8,246 nucleotides of DNA from an uncultured Chloroflexota bacterium (GTDB lineage Bacteria; Chloroflexota; Anaerolineae; Anaerolineales; Anaerolineaceae), in assembly GCA_902795255.1 (NCBI GenBank), contig CADBKS010000153.1:1-8246 (forward strand). The letters run 5' to 3'. Below are positions 1 through 6,129 of the stretch, in pieces. The number at the start of each line of letters is the position of its first letter. The stretch's first letter is position 1. The notes beneath the pieces were generated by a model. That model made no database searches. It was not told the DNA's origin and was given only the letters and a program-made list of their open reading frames with translations. A program made the translations under genes and the position numbers.

Positions 1-578
1 AAGCACTGCAGCTCGGCTTCACCTCCGTCATGTATGATTGTTCGACCCTCCCTTACGCCGAAAATCTCAGGGCACTTGCCGAAATGGTCCGCATCTGCCA
101 TGCCGTCGGAGCGACCGTGGAGGGAGAGCTGGGCCACGTGGGCGACAATGAAGGTGCCGGGAAACTCTCCCAGCCGGAAGACTATTACACCGATCCGCAT
201 GCGGCACTGGAGTTCGTGCTGCAGACCGGCGTAGATGCCCTGGCAGTCGCCGTCGGAAACGCGCACGGCGATTATAAATTCCCGCCGAAACTGGACTTTG
301 ACCGCATCTCCGTCATCTCGCAGATGACCGGCACCCCGCTCGTACTGCATGGCGGCAGCGGCCTTTCCGACAGCGATTTCCGGGAAGCCGCAGCGCGCGG
401 GATCTGCAAAGTCAACATCTTCACCGACCTGGACCGGGCGGGCAAAACCGGGATCGAAAAAGGCCTCCGGAACGGCGCACGATTCGTCACGGAGCTGATC
501 CCTTACCAGATCGAAGCCATGAAAGCCGTGGTCCGGGAGAAAATAACCCTCTTCGGTTCCGCCGGAAAAGGAGCATAA
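1..578 (+). CDS. Class II fructose/ketose-bisphosphate aldolase, C-terminal part (5' partial)
   Basis: This is the last 191 codons of a zinc-dependent class II aldolase, a cytoplasmic enzyme that cleaves a ketose 1,6-bisphosphate into dihydroxyacetone phosphate and an aldehyde phosphate. The frame is open from base 3; the apparent ATG at 30 is internal, because the preceding residues ALQLGFTSV belong to the conserved strand. Family landmarks in order: GFTSVMYDCS, VEGELGHVG, GNAHGDY (the His is a zinc ligand), LVLHGGSGLS (second zinc-ligand His and phosphate loop) and GICKVNIFTDL (phosphate binding). The N-terminal third, with the catalytic Asp and first zinc His, lies left of the window. The spacing and sequence resemble the GatY/KbaY/FbaA-like group, but I cannot tell fructose- from tagatose-bisphosphate specificity. 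The next gene starts 4 bases after the stop and its ribosome site lies inside this gene's end, so the two are probably cotranscribed and translationally coupled. Confidence 0.93.
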   Translation, partial: ALQLGFTSVMYDCSTLPYAENLRALAEMVRICHAVGATVEGELGHVGDNEGAGKLSQPEDYYTDPHAALEFVLQTGVDALAVAVGNAHGDYKFPPKLDFDRISVISQMTGTPLVLHGGSGLSDSDFREAAARGICKVNIFTDLDRAGKTGIEKGLRNGARFVTELIPYQIEAMKAVVREKITLFGSAGKGA

Positions 579-582
579 AGAC

Positions 583-981
583 ATGTCCGAACGGATCATC
601 CTCGTCTGCAAAAATTTGCGTCTGCATCTGGAAAAAGCCCAGGAAGCCATGGGTACATCCCTGCCTGTGATCGAGCTGGACACCTCCCTGCACAAGGAAC
701 CCGCGAAAATGCGCGAAAAGATCCTCGAGGAGATCAGCCGCATCCCCGAACAGTACGATACAGTCCTGGCGGCCATGGGCTTCTGCGGTGGATCCTGGAA
801 AAACGTTCCGGTCAGCCGGACCGTCGTGATCCCCCGCATCGATGACTGCATCTCCCTGCTGCTCACCACCGACGACACCCCGAAGCCCAACCTCAAATCC
901 ATGGGTTGCATGTACATTTCGGACAACCGGGACCGCGAAATGAGGATCCAGGGCATCCGGAACTCCCTGATCGAAGATTAG
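583..981 (+). CDS. DUF1638-family protein, N-terminal two thirds (frame interrupted)
   Basis: This 132-residue frame starts at ATG 583, with AAGGAG at 568-573 nine bases upstream. It matches my recollection of DUF1638, a family of unknown function common in anaerobes: an N-terminal strand (IILVCKNL), then YDTVLAAMGFCGG (Cys68) and VVIPRIDDCISLLL (Asp88, Cys89). These two Cys-containing blocks are the family's signature and suggest a metal or thiol site, though that is inference. The frame stops at TAG 979-981, short of the usual 200 residues or more. The expected C-terminal block continues at once in the +2 frame (see the next entry). The break could be a real inactivating mutation, a sequencing or assembly error, or less likely a recoding site. 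The gene is coupled to the upstream aldolase; the functional link between them is unknown. Confidence 0.75.
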   Translation: MSERIILVCKNLRLHLEKAQEAMGTSLPVIELDTSLHKEPAKMREKILEEISRIPEQYDTVLAAMGFCGGSWKNVPVSRTVVIPRIDDCISLLLTTDDTPKPNLKSMGCMYISDNRDREMRIQGIRNSLIED

Positions 982-1189
982 CGTCGGCATCATCGACACA
1001 GGCACCTACGACAGCTACGATCCGGAGTTTCTGGAATTCGCGGAAGAATCCGCCGCCCTGATCAGCGGCCGCCTGCTTCACGTCCCCGGCTCCAACCGCA
1101 TGCTCGAAAAACTCGTCAGCGGTCAGTGGGACGAACAATTCTACGTCCTAAAACCGGGCGAGACCGTTACGGAAGAAAACTTCATTTAG
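969..1189 (+). pseudogene. C-terminal third of the DUF1638 gene, in a shifted frame
   Basis: Reading in the frame of base 971 gives SVGIIDTGTYDSYDPEF, then a helix rich in Ala and Glu, then LLHVPGSNRMLEKLVSG, QWDEQFYVL and KPGETV, ending with TAG at 1187-1189. The IDTGTY, LEKL-SG-WD-F and PGE motifs are what I expect at the end of DUF1638 proteins, so this is the continuation of the gene starting at 583. It has no start codon or ribosome site of its own at the junction. One extra base, or two missing ones, between about 968 and 981 would explain the break. Joined, the two parts would give about 200 residues, a normal length. Confidence 0.7.
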
Positions 1190-1222
1190 CCGCCGGAAAC
1201 GATCATCTGCGGCTTTTCCCGA

Positions 1223-1255
1223 AGAAAAAGATCCGGTAAAACCGGATCTTTTTCT
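1223..1255. terminator. Bidirectional intrinsic terminator between convergent genes
   Basis: A perfect 15-base-pair inverted repeat (1223-1237 and 1241-1255) with a 3-base loop has a GATCCGGT core, flanked by A-rich sequence on the left and T-rich sequence on the right. It therefore ends in a U-tract on either strand. It serves the aldolase/DUF1638 unit from the left and the sigma-factor gene, whose stop is at 1263, from the right. Confidence 0.9.
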
Positions 1256-1262
1256 TTTGTCA

Positions 1263-2165
1263 TCAGCCTGCCGCGGGCAGTTCGCTGAAGAGTTTCCGCA
1301 GGTGCCGGCCTGCGGCCTCCTGCTTTTTCTGCACGCCGCTGAGGGTGGGGGCGGCGATCCCGACGTAATCGCGCATCGGACGCTTTTCACCGCAGAACCC
1401 CATGCGGCCTTTCAGCAGCTCCCGCTCGGCTTCCGGGAGCTTCGCGAAGGCGGCCATCAGTCTGTCGATCCGCGCCTGCAGGTCGATCCGGTCACAGATC
1501 TCCTCCGCACTGACCGCTTGCGCATCCGGGATCAGATCGCCCAGTTCCGTATCCGGGTCGTCCGTGATCACCGGAGCCTGCAGGCTGCAGCCGTTCGCCG
1601 CTTCCAGCAGGAGGTCTGCCTGTCTGCCGTCCAGACCCATGGACCGTGCGGCGGCGCCACGTCCCATTTCATCACTCAGCCTTTTCAGCCGGGCAGCGAC
1701 CGGGAGCTGTTCTTCCGGGATCCGGAACGCGTATCCCATTTTCGCATTTTCCCGCATCATCTCATGCTGCAGGCTCCGGGTAACATACGTACCGAAGCGG
1801 ACGCCGAGACGCCAGTCGAAGGACTTCGCACAGCGGCAGATCACCTGCAGCGCGGTCTGCTTGTAATCCTCAAAATCATCCAGGGAACGGCTGTTTTTCC
1901 GCATGGTCTCCAGCGCGATCTTCACCGCGCGCGGCTCATTGGCCAGCACCAGCTTTTCATAAGCCAGCCGGCCGGCCTCTGCTGTCTGCCGCAGTGTTTC
2001 CTGTTCGCTTTCCGCGAGTGAAGTCACTCCCGAAAGCTGCTTCTCCGCTTCCCCACCCGCAAGGATCCGGCGGGAGAGTTCCGCCTCCTCCGCCGCGCTC
2101 AGGTATTCGATGCCGCTGCCGGAGCGGGCTTCGGTTTCTGTCTCAAAAAAAGTTTTTCCGCTCAT
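1263..2165 (-). CDS. Divergent sigma-70-family RNA polymerase sigma factor
   Basis: This 300-residue protein starts at ATG 2165-2163, four bases after GGAGG (complement of 2170-2174). The layout of a sigma-70 factor can be followed throughout. Region 1.2-like: YLSAAEEAELSRRILAG (21-37). Region 2.1: KLVLANEPRAVKIA (71-84). Region 2.2-2.4: LDDFEDYKQTAL, SFDWRLGVRFGTYVTR and LQHEMMREN (95-140). Region 3 start: RIP (148-150). A sigma-finger-like block, DTELGDLIPDAQAVSAEE (205-222). Region 4: AFAKLPEAERELLKGRMGF, then a helix-turn-helix-like tail (239-293). The paired Trp residues of housekeeping factors are absent: the aligned positions after TYVT are Arg-Ser, and the region 4.2 recognition helix is also atypical. 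An unusual stretch of about 25 residues (41-67) separates regions 1.2 and 2.1. It is therefore an alternative factor of unknown regulon, not the main sigma. It is monocistronic and divergent from the HerA-like gene. Confidence 0.8.
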   Translation of the reverse strand: MSGKTFFETETEARSGSGIEYLSAAEEAELSRRILAGGEAEKQLSGVTSLAESEQETLRQTAEAGRLAYEKLVLANEPRAVKIALETMRKNSRSLDDFEDYKQTALQVICRCAKSFDWRLGVRFGTYVTRSLQHEMMRENAKMGYAFRIPEEQLPVAARLKRLSDEMGRGAAARSMGLDGRQADLLLEAANGCSLQAPVITDDPDTELGDLIPDAQAVSAEEICDRIDLQARIDRLMAAFAKLPEAERELLKGRMGFCGEKRPMRDYVGIAAPTLSGVQKKQEAAGRHLRKLFSELPAAG

Positions 2166-2313
2166 TTTTCCTCCATCATCCTTTCATAATTCAAAGCCGA
2201 TAAATTTGAGACGGTACCCGGTTCGGGGAAACAGTCCGCAAAATATCTTCCGCTGCCGGAAGGATCTCACGGACCTGACTGCCTTTTCCGTCATATCCGC
2301 TGTCAATACCCGT

Positions 2314-2319
2314 ATTATA
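2314..2319 (-). promoter_or_regulatory. Possible -10 element for the sigma-factor gene
   Basis: The complement of 2314-2319 reads TATAAT exactly, which would give a leader of about 140 bases before the sigma-factor start at 2165. No good -35 hexamer stands 16-18 bases upstream, so the assignment rests on the -10 alone. Confidence 0.25.
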
Positions 2320-2511
2320 TGCAGACATCGCCCTTCCGTGGTCGCATGCCGGGCGACATTTTTCACGGAATCTGCCGGAGCATATTTTACCCGGAATGGC
2401 GGAAAATTATCCGCCCGGTCCCCGGTGACTGCCGGCCGGCTGTTTTCACAAAAAAGACGCAGGGAGTTTCTTAAAGAATACGGTTTTTTCTCTCCCATAC
2501 GCCGTTTCTGT

Positions 2512-2520
2512 TGGTATAAT
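2512..2520 (+). promoter_or_regulatory. Extended -10 promoter of the HerA-like gene
   Basis: TGG followed by TATAAT (2515-2520) is a perfect extended -10 element. No -35 hexamer near consensus is visible at the normal distance, which extended -10 promoters tolerate. The start site would fall near 2527, giving a leader of about 33 bases with the ribosome site CAGGAGAG at 2548-2555. This promoter supports ATG 2560 as the true start rather than any upstream codon in the same open frame. Confidence 0.65.
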
Positions 2521-2559
2521 AATAGAATAGTTTGTCACAAAGACTCACAGGAGAGAACA

Positions 2560-5067
2560 ATGGGAGAGATCGATCCGAACAAAATGTTCCTTGGAAAACT
2601 GTACAACTCCAGAAACGTACTGACCGAGGAAAAAATGTTTTACAATCCGTCGGATCTTAACACGCACTGCATCATTACCGGGATGACCGGATCCGGAAAG
2701 ACCGGGCTCGGGATCCTGATGCTGGAAGAGATCGCGCTCAAGGGCATCCCGGCGATCATCATTGACGCCAAAGGGGACCTGACCAACCTGCTGCTGCATT
2801 TTCCGAACATGAACGGGAAGGATATCGCGCCCTGGCTGGACCCGGAAGCACCGGTCCGCGAAGGGAAAGAGCTCTACGAATACGCCAACGAAAAGGCGAA
2901 GGCCTGGGTCGAAGGGCAGGCGGAATGGGGCTATGACGCCGAAGACATCAGACTGCTCTCCGGCGTGGACTACACCGTCTTCACCCCCGGTTCCACCCTC
3001 GGGAATCCCGTCAATATCATGGCATCTTTCGCAGCGCCGGACAGCAACAGCGTTTACGACGAAGAAGCCACCCGGGAAGAGATCGCGACCTCCGTCACCG
3101 CCCTGCTTGGATTGATCGGCTACACGAACATTGACCCGCTCAAAAGCAAGGAACACATCCTGCTTTCCAACATCATCGAGTCCTTCTGGACGCTGGGCAA
3201 GGATGTCTCGCTCGTCGATCTGATCAACGCGGTCAATGACCCGCCTTTCGACAAGCTCGGCGCACTGCCGATCGACCGGATCTATCCCCCGAAGGAACGC
3301 TTCTCACTCGCCCTGCAGATCAACAACTTCCTCGCGTCCCCGACCTTCAAGGCCTGGAATGAGGGGCCCGGCCTGGATATCGGCAGCCTGATCCGCAATA
3401 AAGACGACAAGCCGCGCTTCAATATCTTTTACATCCAGCACCTGAGCGACCAGGAAAAGATGTTCTTCGTCACCATGCTTTATTCACAGATCGAGGCCTG
3501 GATGCGCAACCAGACCGGGACCGGGAACCTTCGCCTCGCCGTCTATTTCGACGAGATGGCCGGCTACGTCCCGCCCACGGCCAATCCCTCGTCCAAACCG
3601 GTCATCATGCGCATGATGAAACAGGCACGCGCCTACGGTGTCGGGCTGATCCTGGCAACGCAGAACCCGGTCGACATCGACTACAAAGGCCTTTCCAACG
3701 CGGGCACCTGGTTCGTCGGCAGACTGCAGACCGAACAGGACAAGAACCGGCTGCTGGACGGTCTGACGACCACGGATGGCAACATCAACCGCGCGGATGC
3801 GGACAAACTGATCTCCGACCTGAAAAAGCGCGCGTTCCTTTATATGAATGTCCACGAAAACGGGCTGAAGGTGCTTTCGACCCGTTATACAATGAATTAC
3901 CTTGCCGGTCCGCTGACCAAGAACCTGATCCCAAAACTGTATCAGGAAGGGCTCTGCGTGCCGTATACGGAAGAGGATGCAAAGGCCGCAAAACTTTACG
4001 CGGCTCGTAAAAGCAGACAGTCTGACGATGATTCGGATGATGGCTATCTGACCATAGATCCTGATGAAATCAATGACAGCTTGAAGGAGAGTGAAACCAT
4101 GGAAGAAGAAATTAAAGAAGGACAGCGTCCAACCATCGCGGCCACGATCAATGAATATTTCATGCCCGCGGAAAAACGTCCCGCAGAATGCGATTCTGAC
4201 GGTTCTCAGGTGACCTACATTCCTGTCTGGATCGCCCAGGCTGAGGTCAGAGCCGAAAAGGCCAAGTACAGCTTCTCACTGAAGTCCGTCAGGGCCGCCG
4301 AGATCGCGGATGATGACCTCCGAGGCAGTTCCGTCCGCTGGGATGACTATCTCTGCGAACCGTTCGATCTGAAGACCCTGATGAGCCGCCCGGAATTCGC
4401 CGACGCCTATTTCCAGGCCCCGCCGGTCTGGATGACCGACGCCAAAGTCGCCCGCACATACGAAACCGACTTCGTCAACTACATTTACCGCGACGCCAGC
4501 ATTACCGTCTGGGCAAATGAAAAAATCGGCGTTTACGCTGATGAAGATGACACCGAGGATGAATTCCTTGACAAATGCCGCGACAAGATCGAAAGCCTCA
4601 GCGCCGCTGAGATCGAAAAGGTGAAGAAGACCCATGAAGCCAAGCTTGAGAAGCTCGAAGCCAAACTCAAGAAGCTCAACGTCACTCTCGAAGACAAACA
4701 GTCTCAGGTCAAACAGCGCGGCGTACAGACCGTCGCTGCTGCCGGTGAACTGATCCTGTCCCTGATCCAGAAGCGCAAGAAATCCGTTTCCAGCTCTCTG
4801 ACCAAGGTCAACCAGACCTCTACCGCCAAGAAAGCCCAGGAAAAGGTCGAGCTGGATATCGAAGCCGTGACCGACCAGATCCAGTCCGCGATCGATGACT
4901 ACGAAGAAAAGCTCGAAGAGATCAAGAACAAGTGGGATGAAGTCCTCGACCAGAACAAGGAAGTCCGCATCACCGTCGCCAAGAAAGACATTTTTGTGGA
5001 CGCGTTCGGCATCTGCTGGACACCGTATTACACCAACAGCGTCGGCAAGCTCGTCAAGGCTTTCTGA
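2560..5067 (+). CDS. HerA/DUF87-type P-loop ATPase with C-terminal coiled-coil domain
   Basis: The predicted protein has 835 residues. The frame is open upstream, but ATG 2560 is chosen because it follows an AGGAG site and a promoter, and because the protein then begins directly with the conserved lead-in to the P-loop. The ATPase core shows Walker A GMTGSGKT (41-48), the IIDAKGDLTNL strand (about 67-76) seen in YjgR/DUF853 relatives, Walker B LAVYFDE (326-332), the ATQNP sensor (366-370) and a GRLQTEQDK arginine-finger region (from 387). An acidic linker (485-513) leads to a C-terminal domain with a long Lys/Glu heptad-like coiled coil (about 685-800), interrupted by an Ala/Leu-rich stretch, and a final WTPYY motif. 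I recall this whole architecture as a widespread family of ATPases of about 800 residues related to HerA-type DNA translocases, with unknown role. DNA pumping or remodelling is an inference. An internal ribosome site and ATG at residue 514 are noted in the findings. Confidence 0.88.
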   Translation: MGEIDPNKMFLGKLYNSRNVLTEEKMFYNPSDLNTHCIITGMTGSGKTGLGILMLEEIALKGIPAIIIDAKGDLTNLLLHFPNMNGKDIAPWLDPEAPVREGKELYEYANEKAKAWVEGQAEWGYDAEDIRLLSGVDYTVFTPGSTLGNPVNIMASFAAPDSNSVYDEEATREEIATSVTALLGLIGYTNIDPLKSKEHILLSNIIESFWTLGKDVSLVDLINAVNDPPFDKLGALPIDRIYPPKERFSLALQINNFLASPTFKAWNEGPGLDIGSLIRNKDDKPRFNIFYIQHLSDQEKMFFVTMLYSQIEAWMRNQTGTGNLRLAVYFDEMAGYVPPTANPSSKPVIMRMMKQARAYGVGLILATQNPVDIDYKGLSNAGTWFVGRLQTEQDKNRLLDGLTTTDGNINRADADKLISDLKKRAFLYMNVHENGLKVLSTRYTMNYLAGPLTKNLIPKLYQEGLCVPYTEEDAKAAKLYAARKSRQSDDDSDDGYLTIDPDEINDSLKESETMEEEIKEGQRPTIAATINEYFMPAEKRPAECDSDGSQVTYIPVWIAQAEVRAEKAKYSFSLKSVRAAEIADDDLRGSSVRWDDYLCEPFDLKTLMSRPEFADAYFQAPPVWMTDAKVARTYETDFVNYIYRDASITVWANEKIGVYADEDDTEDEFLDKCRDKIESLSAAEIEKVKKTHEAKLEKLEAKLKKLNVTLEDKQSQVKQRGVQTVAAAGELILSLIQKRKKSVSSSLTKVNQTSTAKKAQEKVELDIEAVTDQIQSAIDDYEEKLEEIKNKWDEVLDQNKEVRITVAKKDIFVDAFGICWTPYYTNSVGKLVKAF

Positions 5068-5083
5068 ACTGAATGCACGGAAG

Positions 5084-5120
5084 ACCGAGCGTATGAGCAT
5101 CATCAATACGCTCGGTTTTT
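5084..5120 (+). terminator. Intrinsic terminator after the HerA-like gene
   Basis: An 11-base-pair perfect stem (ACCGAGCGTAT at 5084-5094 with its complement at 5106-5116) and an 11-base loop are followed directly by TTTTT and GTTT. It lies 16 bases after the ATPase stop and ends about 20 bases before the start of the next gene, so that gene depends on read-through or on a promoter hidden within the ATPase gene. Confidence 0.85.
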
Positions 5121-5138
5121 GTTTGCTGTAAGGCTGCG

Positions 5139-5867
5139 ATGGCAATATATTTACCGAACATCAGCACGGAAAACAACGAAAAGCGGGCAAAAGGGGTCAG
5201 AGATCAGGTCCGGAAAAAACGGATCAGTTATCTGACCCATTTTACCCGTTCCGAAAACCTGAAAAGCATTCTGCAGACCGGGATCCTGCCGGCATCGATC
5301 CTGAAGCAGAACCGTGCTTTTTCTTCCGTAATCTATACCCCGCAGCCGCTGCCCGCTCAGTGGAGCGGGTTTGTTTCCCTCAACATTTCCTTCCCGGACT
5401 ATAAGCTCTTTCTGCAGATGCAGAACCATCAGGCCGGCGACTGGGTCGTCCTGCTCATCGACAGCAGGGTACTGGCTGATTTTCCCTGCTATTATTTTCC
5501 GGACCGCGCAGCGTCCTTTATCGAATCGGCTCCCGTACCCGGCCTGCCGCTGGAGGAGTTCCGTTCGGTAAAAGCATTCAAAGAGCTTTTCGCGGAACGG
5601 GAAGACATCAAACGCCGGGAACTGGAGATCCCGGACAGTTACCCCACCAATCCCTGCTCCGAAGTCCTCTGCAGTTTCCCGATCGCCCCGTCAAGCATCT
5701 CCCAGGTCTGGTTTTACAGCGAGTATAAATTCAACCAGTGGGTCCTTTCCAACACCCAGTTCGCGCTGGAACAGGACAGAAACCGCTGGGCCTGCGGCAT
5801 GCAGTACTTCTCCCCGCGCTCCGACTATACCTTCTGGAAAACACAGCGGCCCCTGCAGCAGTACTGA
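5139..5867 (+). CDS. DarT-like ADP-ribosyltransferase (DUF4433-type), no antitoxin visible
   Basis: This 242-residue soluble protein is of the size of DarT enzymes, which use NAD+ to ADP-ribosylate thymidine in single-stranded DNA and act as toxins of DarTG modules. Matching features: YLTHFTRSENLKSILQTGIL (31-50), the N-terminal His-x-Thr...Asn-Leu...Gly-Ile-Leu NAD-binding signature; a FVSLNISFPDYKLFLQ block (78-93); WVVLLIDSRVL (102-112); and NPCSEVLCSFPI (171-182), whose Glu175 sits where the catalytic Glu of the ARTT loop is expected. These are recalled family patterns, not a search result, and the target (DNA, tRNA or protein) cannot be read from the sequence. The start at ATG 5139 follows a modest AAGG site. 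The upstream neighbour is the HerA-like ATPase across a terminator; the downstream neighbour is the independent thiB unit. No macrodomain DarG gene is adjacent in this window. Confidence 0.7.
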   Translation: MAIYLPNISTENNEKRAKGVRDQVRKKRISYLTHFTRSENLKSILQTGILPASILKQNRAFSSVIYTPQPLPAQWSGFVSLNISFPDYKLFLQMQNHQAGDWVVLLIDSRVLADFPCYYFPDRAASFIESAPVPGLPLEEFRSVKAFKELFAEREDIKRRELEIPDSYPTNPCSEVLCSFPIAPSSISQVWFYSEYKFNQWVLSNTQFALEQDRNRWACGMQYFSPRSDYTFWKTQRPLQQY

Positions 5868-5912
5868 AAACGTACCGGCCGGCGGCCATATTCATATTCT
5901 TGCCTTTCAAGA

Positions 5913-5941
5913 TTGACAATCCCCCAAAAAGGATATATACT
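5913..5941 (+). promoter_or_regulatory. Sigma-A-type promoter of the thiB unit
   Basis: A perfect -35 TTGACA (5913-5918), a 17-base spacer and -10 TATACT (5936-5941). Transcription would start near 5948, exactly where the riboswitch aptamer begins. Confidence 0.88.
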
Positions 5942-5948
5942 AAAACCA

Positions 5949-6028
5949 GCCAGGGGAGCAATCGCTGAGAGTGTAAGAAATTACAGACCCTCATCACCTG
6001 ATCCGGATAATTCCGGCGTAGGGAAGGC
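5949..6028 (+). promoter_or_regulatory. TPP riboswitch aptamer (THI element)
   Basis: The conserved parts of the thiamine pyrophosphate aptamer are present in order: a GCC/GGC closing P1 pair (5949-5951 with 6026-6028), GGGGAGC (5953-5959), CTGAGA (5965-5970), ACCTGATCCGG (5996-6006), then CCGGCGTAGGGAA (6013-6025). The CTGAGA and GCGTAGGGA blocks form the pyrimidine and pyrophosphate sensor sites. It lies directly downstream of the promoter and upstream of thiB, so high TPP should lower thiB expression through the terminator that follows. Confidence 0.95.
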
Positions 6029-6031
6029 AAC

Positions 6032-6051
6032 GGGATCCGTTTTCGGATCCC
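6032..6051 (+). promoter_or_regulatory. Hairpin of the riboswitch expression platform
   Basis: GGGATCCG (6032-6039) pairs perfectly with CGGATCCC (6044-6051) around a TTTT loop. The 3' arm can alternatively pair with GATCCG in the aptamer (6000-6005), so it could take part in the switch between terminated and read-through folds. That role is inference. Confidence 0.5.
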
Positions 6052-6060
6052 CGCATGTCA

Positions 6061-6087
6061 GAGCTTCCGCGGACGGAAGCTTTTTTT
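6061..6087 (+). terminator. Riboswitch-controlled intrinsic terminator
   Basis: An 8-base-pair stem, AGCTTCCG (6062-6069) with CGGAAGCT (6074-6081), and a CGGA loop are followed by seven T residues (6081-6087). It lies 33 bases after the aptamer and 42 bases before the thiB start, the expected place for TPP-dependent termination. Confidence 0.88.
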
Positions 6088-6129
6088 GTTACCCCTCCGC
6101 AAAACATCTAAATTTTATTTGGAGGTTTC

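Larger units (their letters stand above)
2166..2559. other. Divergent intergenic region
   Basis: These 394 bases separate the sigma-factor gene from the HerA-like gene. Frames through the region, both the upstream extension of the HerA-like frame and a 104-codon reverse frame at 2184-2498, give Arg/Ser-rich sequence without recognisable motifs and have no ribosome site. I treat the region as non-coding. It holds the HerA-like promoter at its right end and a possible leftward -10 at 2314-2319. There is a small dyad, GGCGGA/TCCGCC with a 6-base loop, at 2398-2415, flanked by CCG/CGG, which could be an operator. No known riboswitch or small RNA is recognisable. Confidence 0.6.

Noticed and set aside
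1257..2021. Forward open frame (254 codons) opposite the sigma-factor gene
   Set aside because: Its composition is Arg/His/Gln rich with no motif, and it starts inside the terminator; the reverse frame has clear sigma regions.
2184..2498. Reverse 104-codon frame in the divergent intergenic region
   Set aside because: There is no ribosome site before its ATG, no recognisable motif, and it overlaps the candidate promoters.
2110..2559. Upstream in-frame extension of the HerA-like gene to ATG 2110
   Set aside because: It would overlap the divergent sigma gene and the TATAAT promoter, and the 150 added residues look random; ATG 2560 has an AGGAG site.
2545..3156. Reverse open frame (203 codons) opposite the ATPase N-terminus
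   Set aside because: It overlaps the Walker A region of a recognised gene on the other strand and shows no motif of its own.
4012..4101. Possibility that the ATPase is a recent fusion of two genes at the acidic linker
   Set aside because: The C-terminal domain with its Lys/Glu coiled coil and final WxPY-type motif matches what I recall as the normal architecture of this ATPase family, so a recent fusion is not needed; only the internal start is kept as an observation.
4276..5145. Long reverse-strand open frame (289 codons) opposite the coiled-coil part of the HerA-like gene
   Set aside because: It is the mirror of Lys/Glu-rich codons (giving Leu/Phe/Asp-rich sequence), has no ribosome site or family motif, and lies wholly over a well-supported gene.
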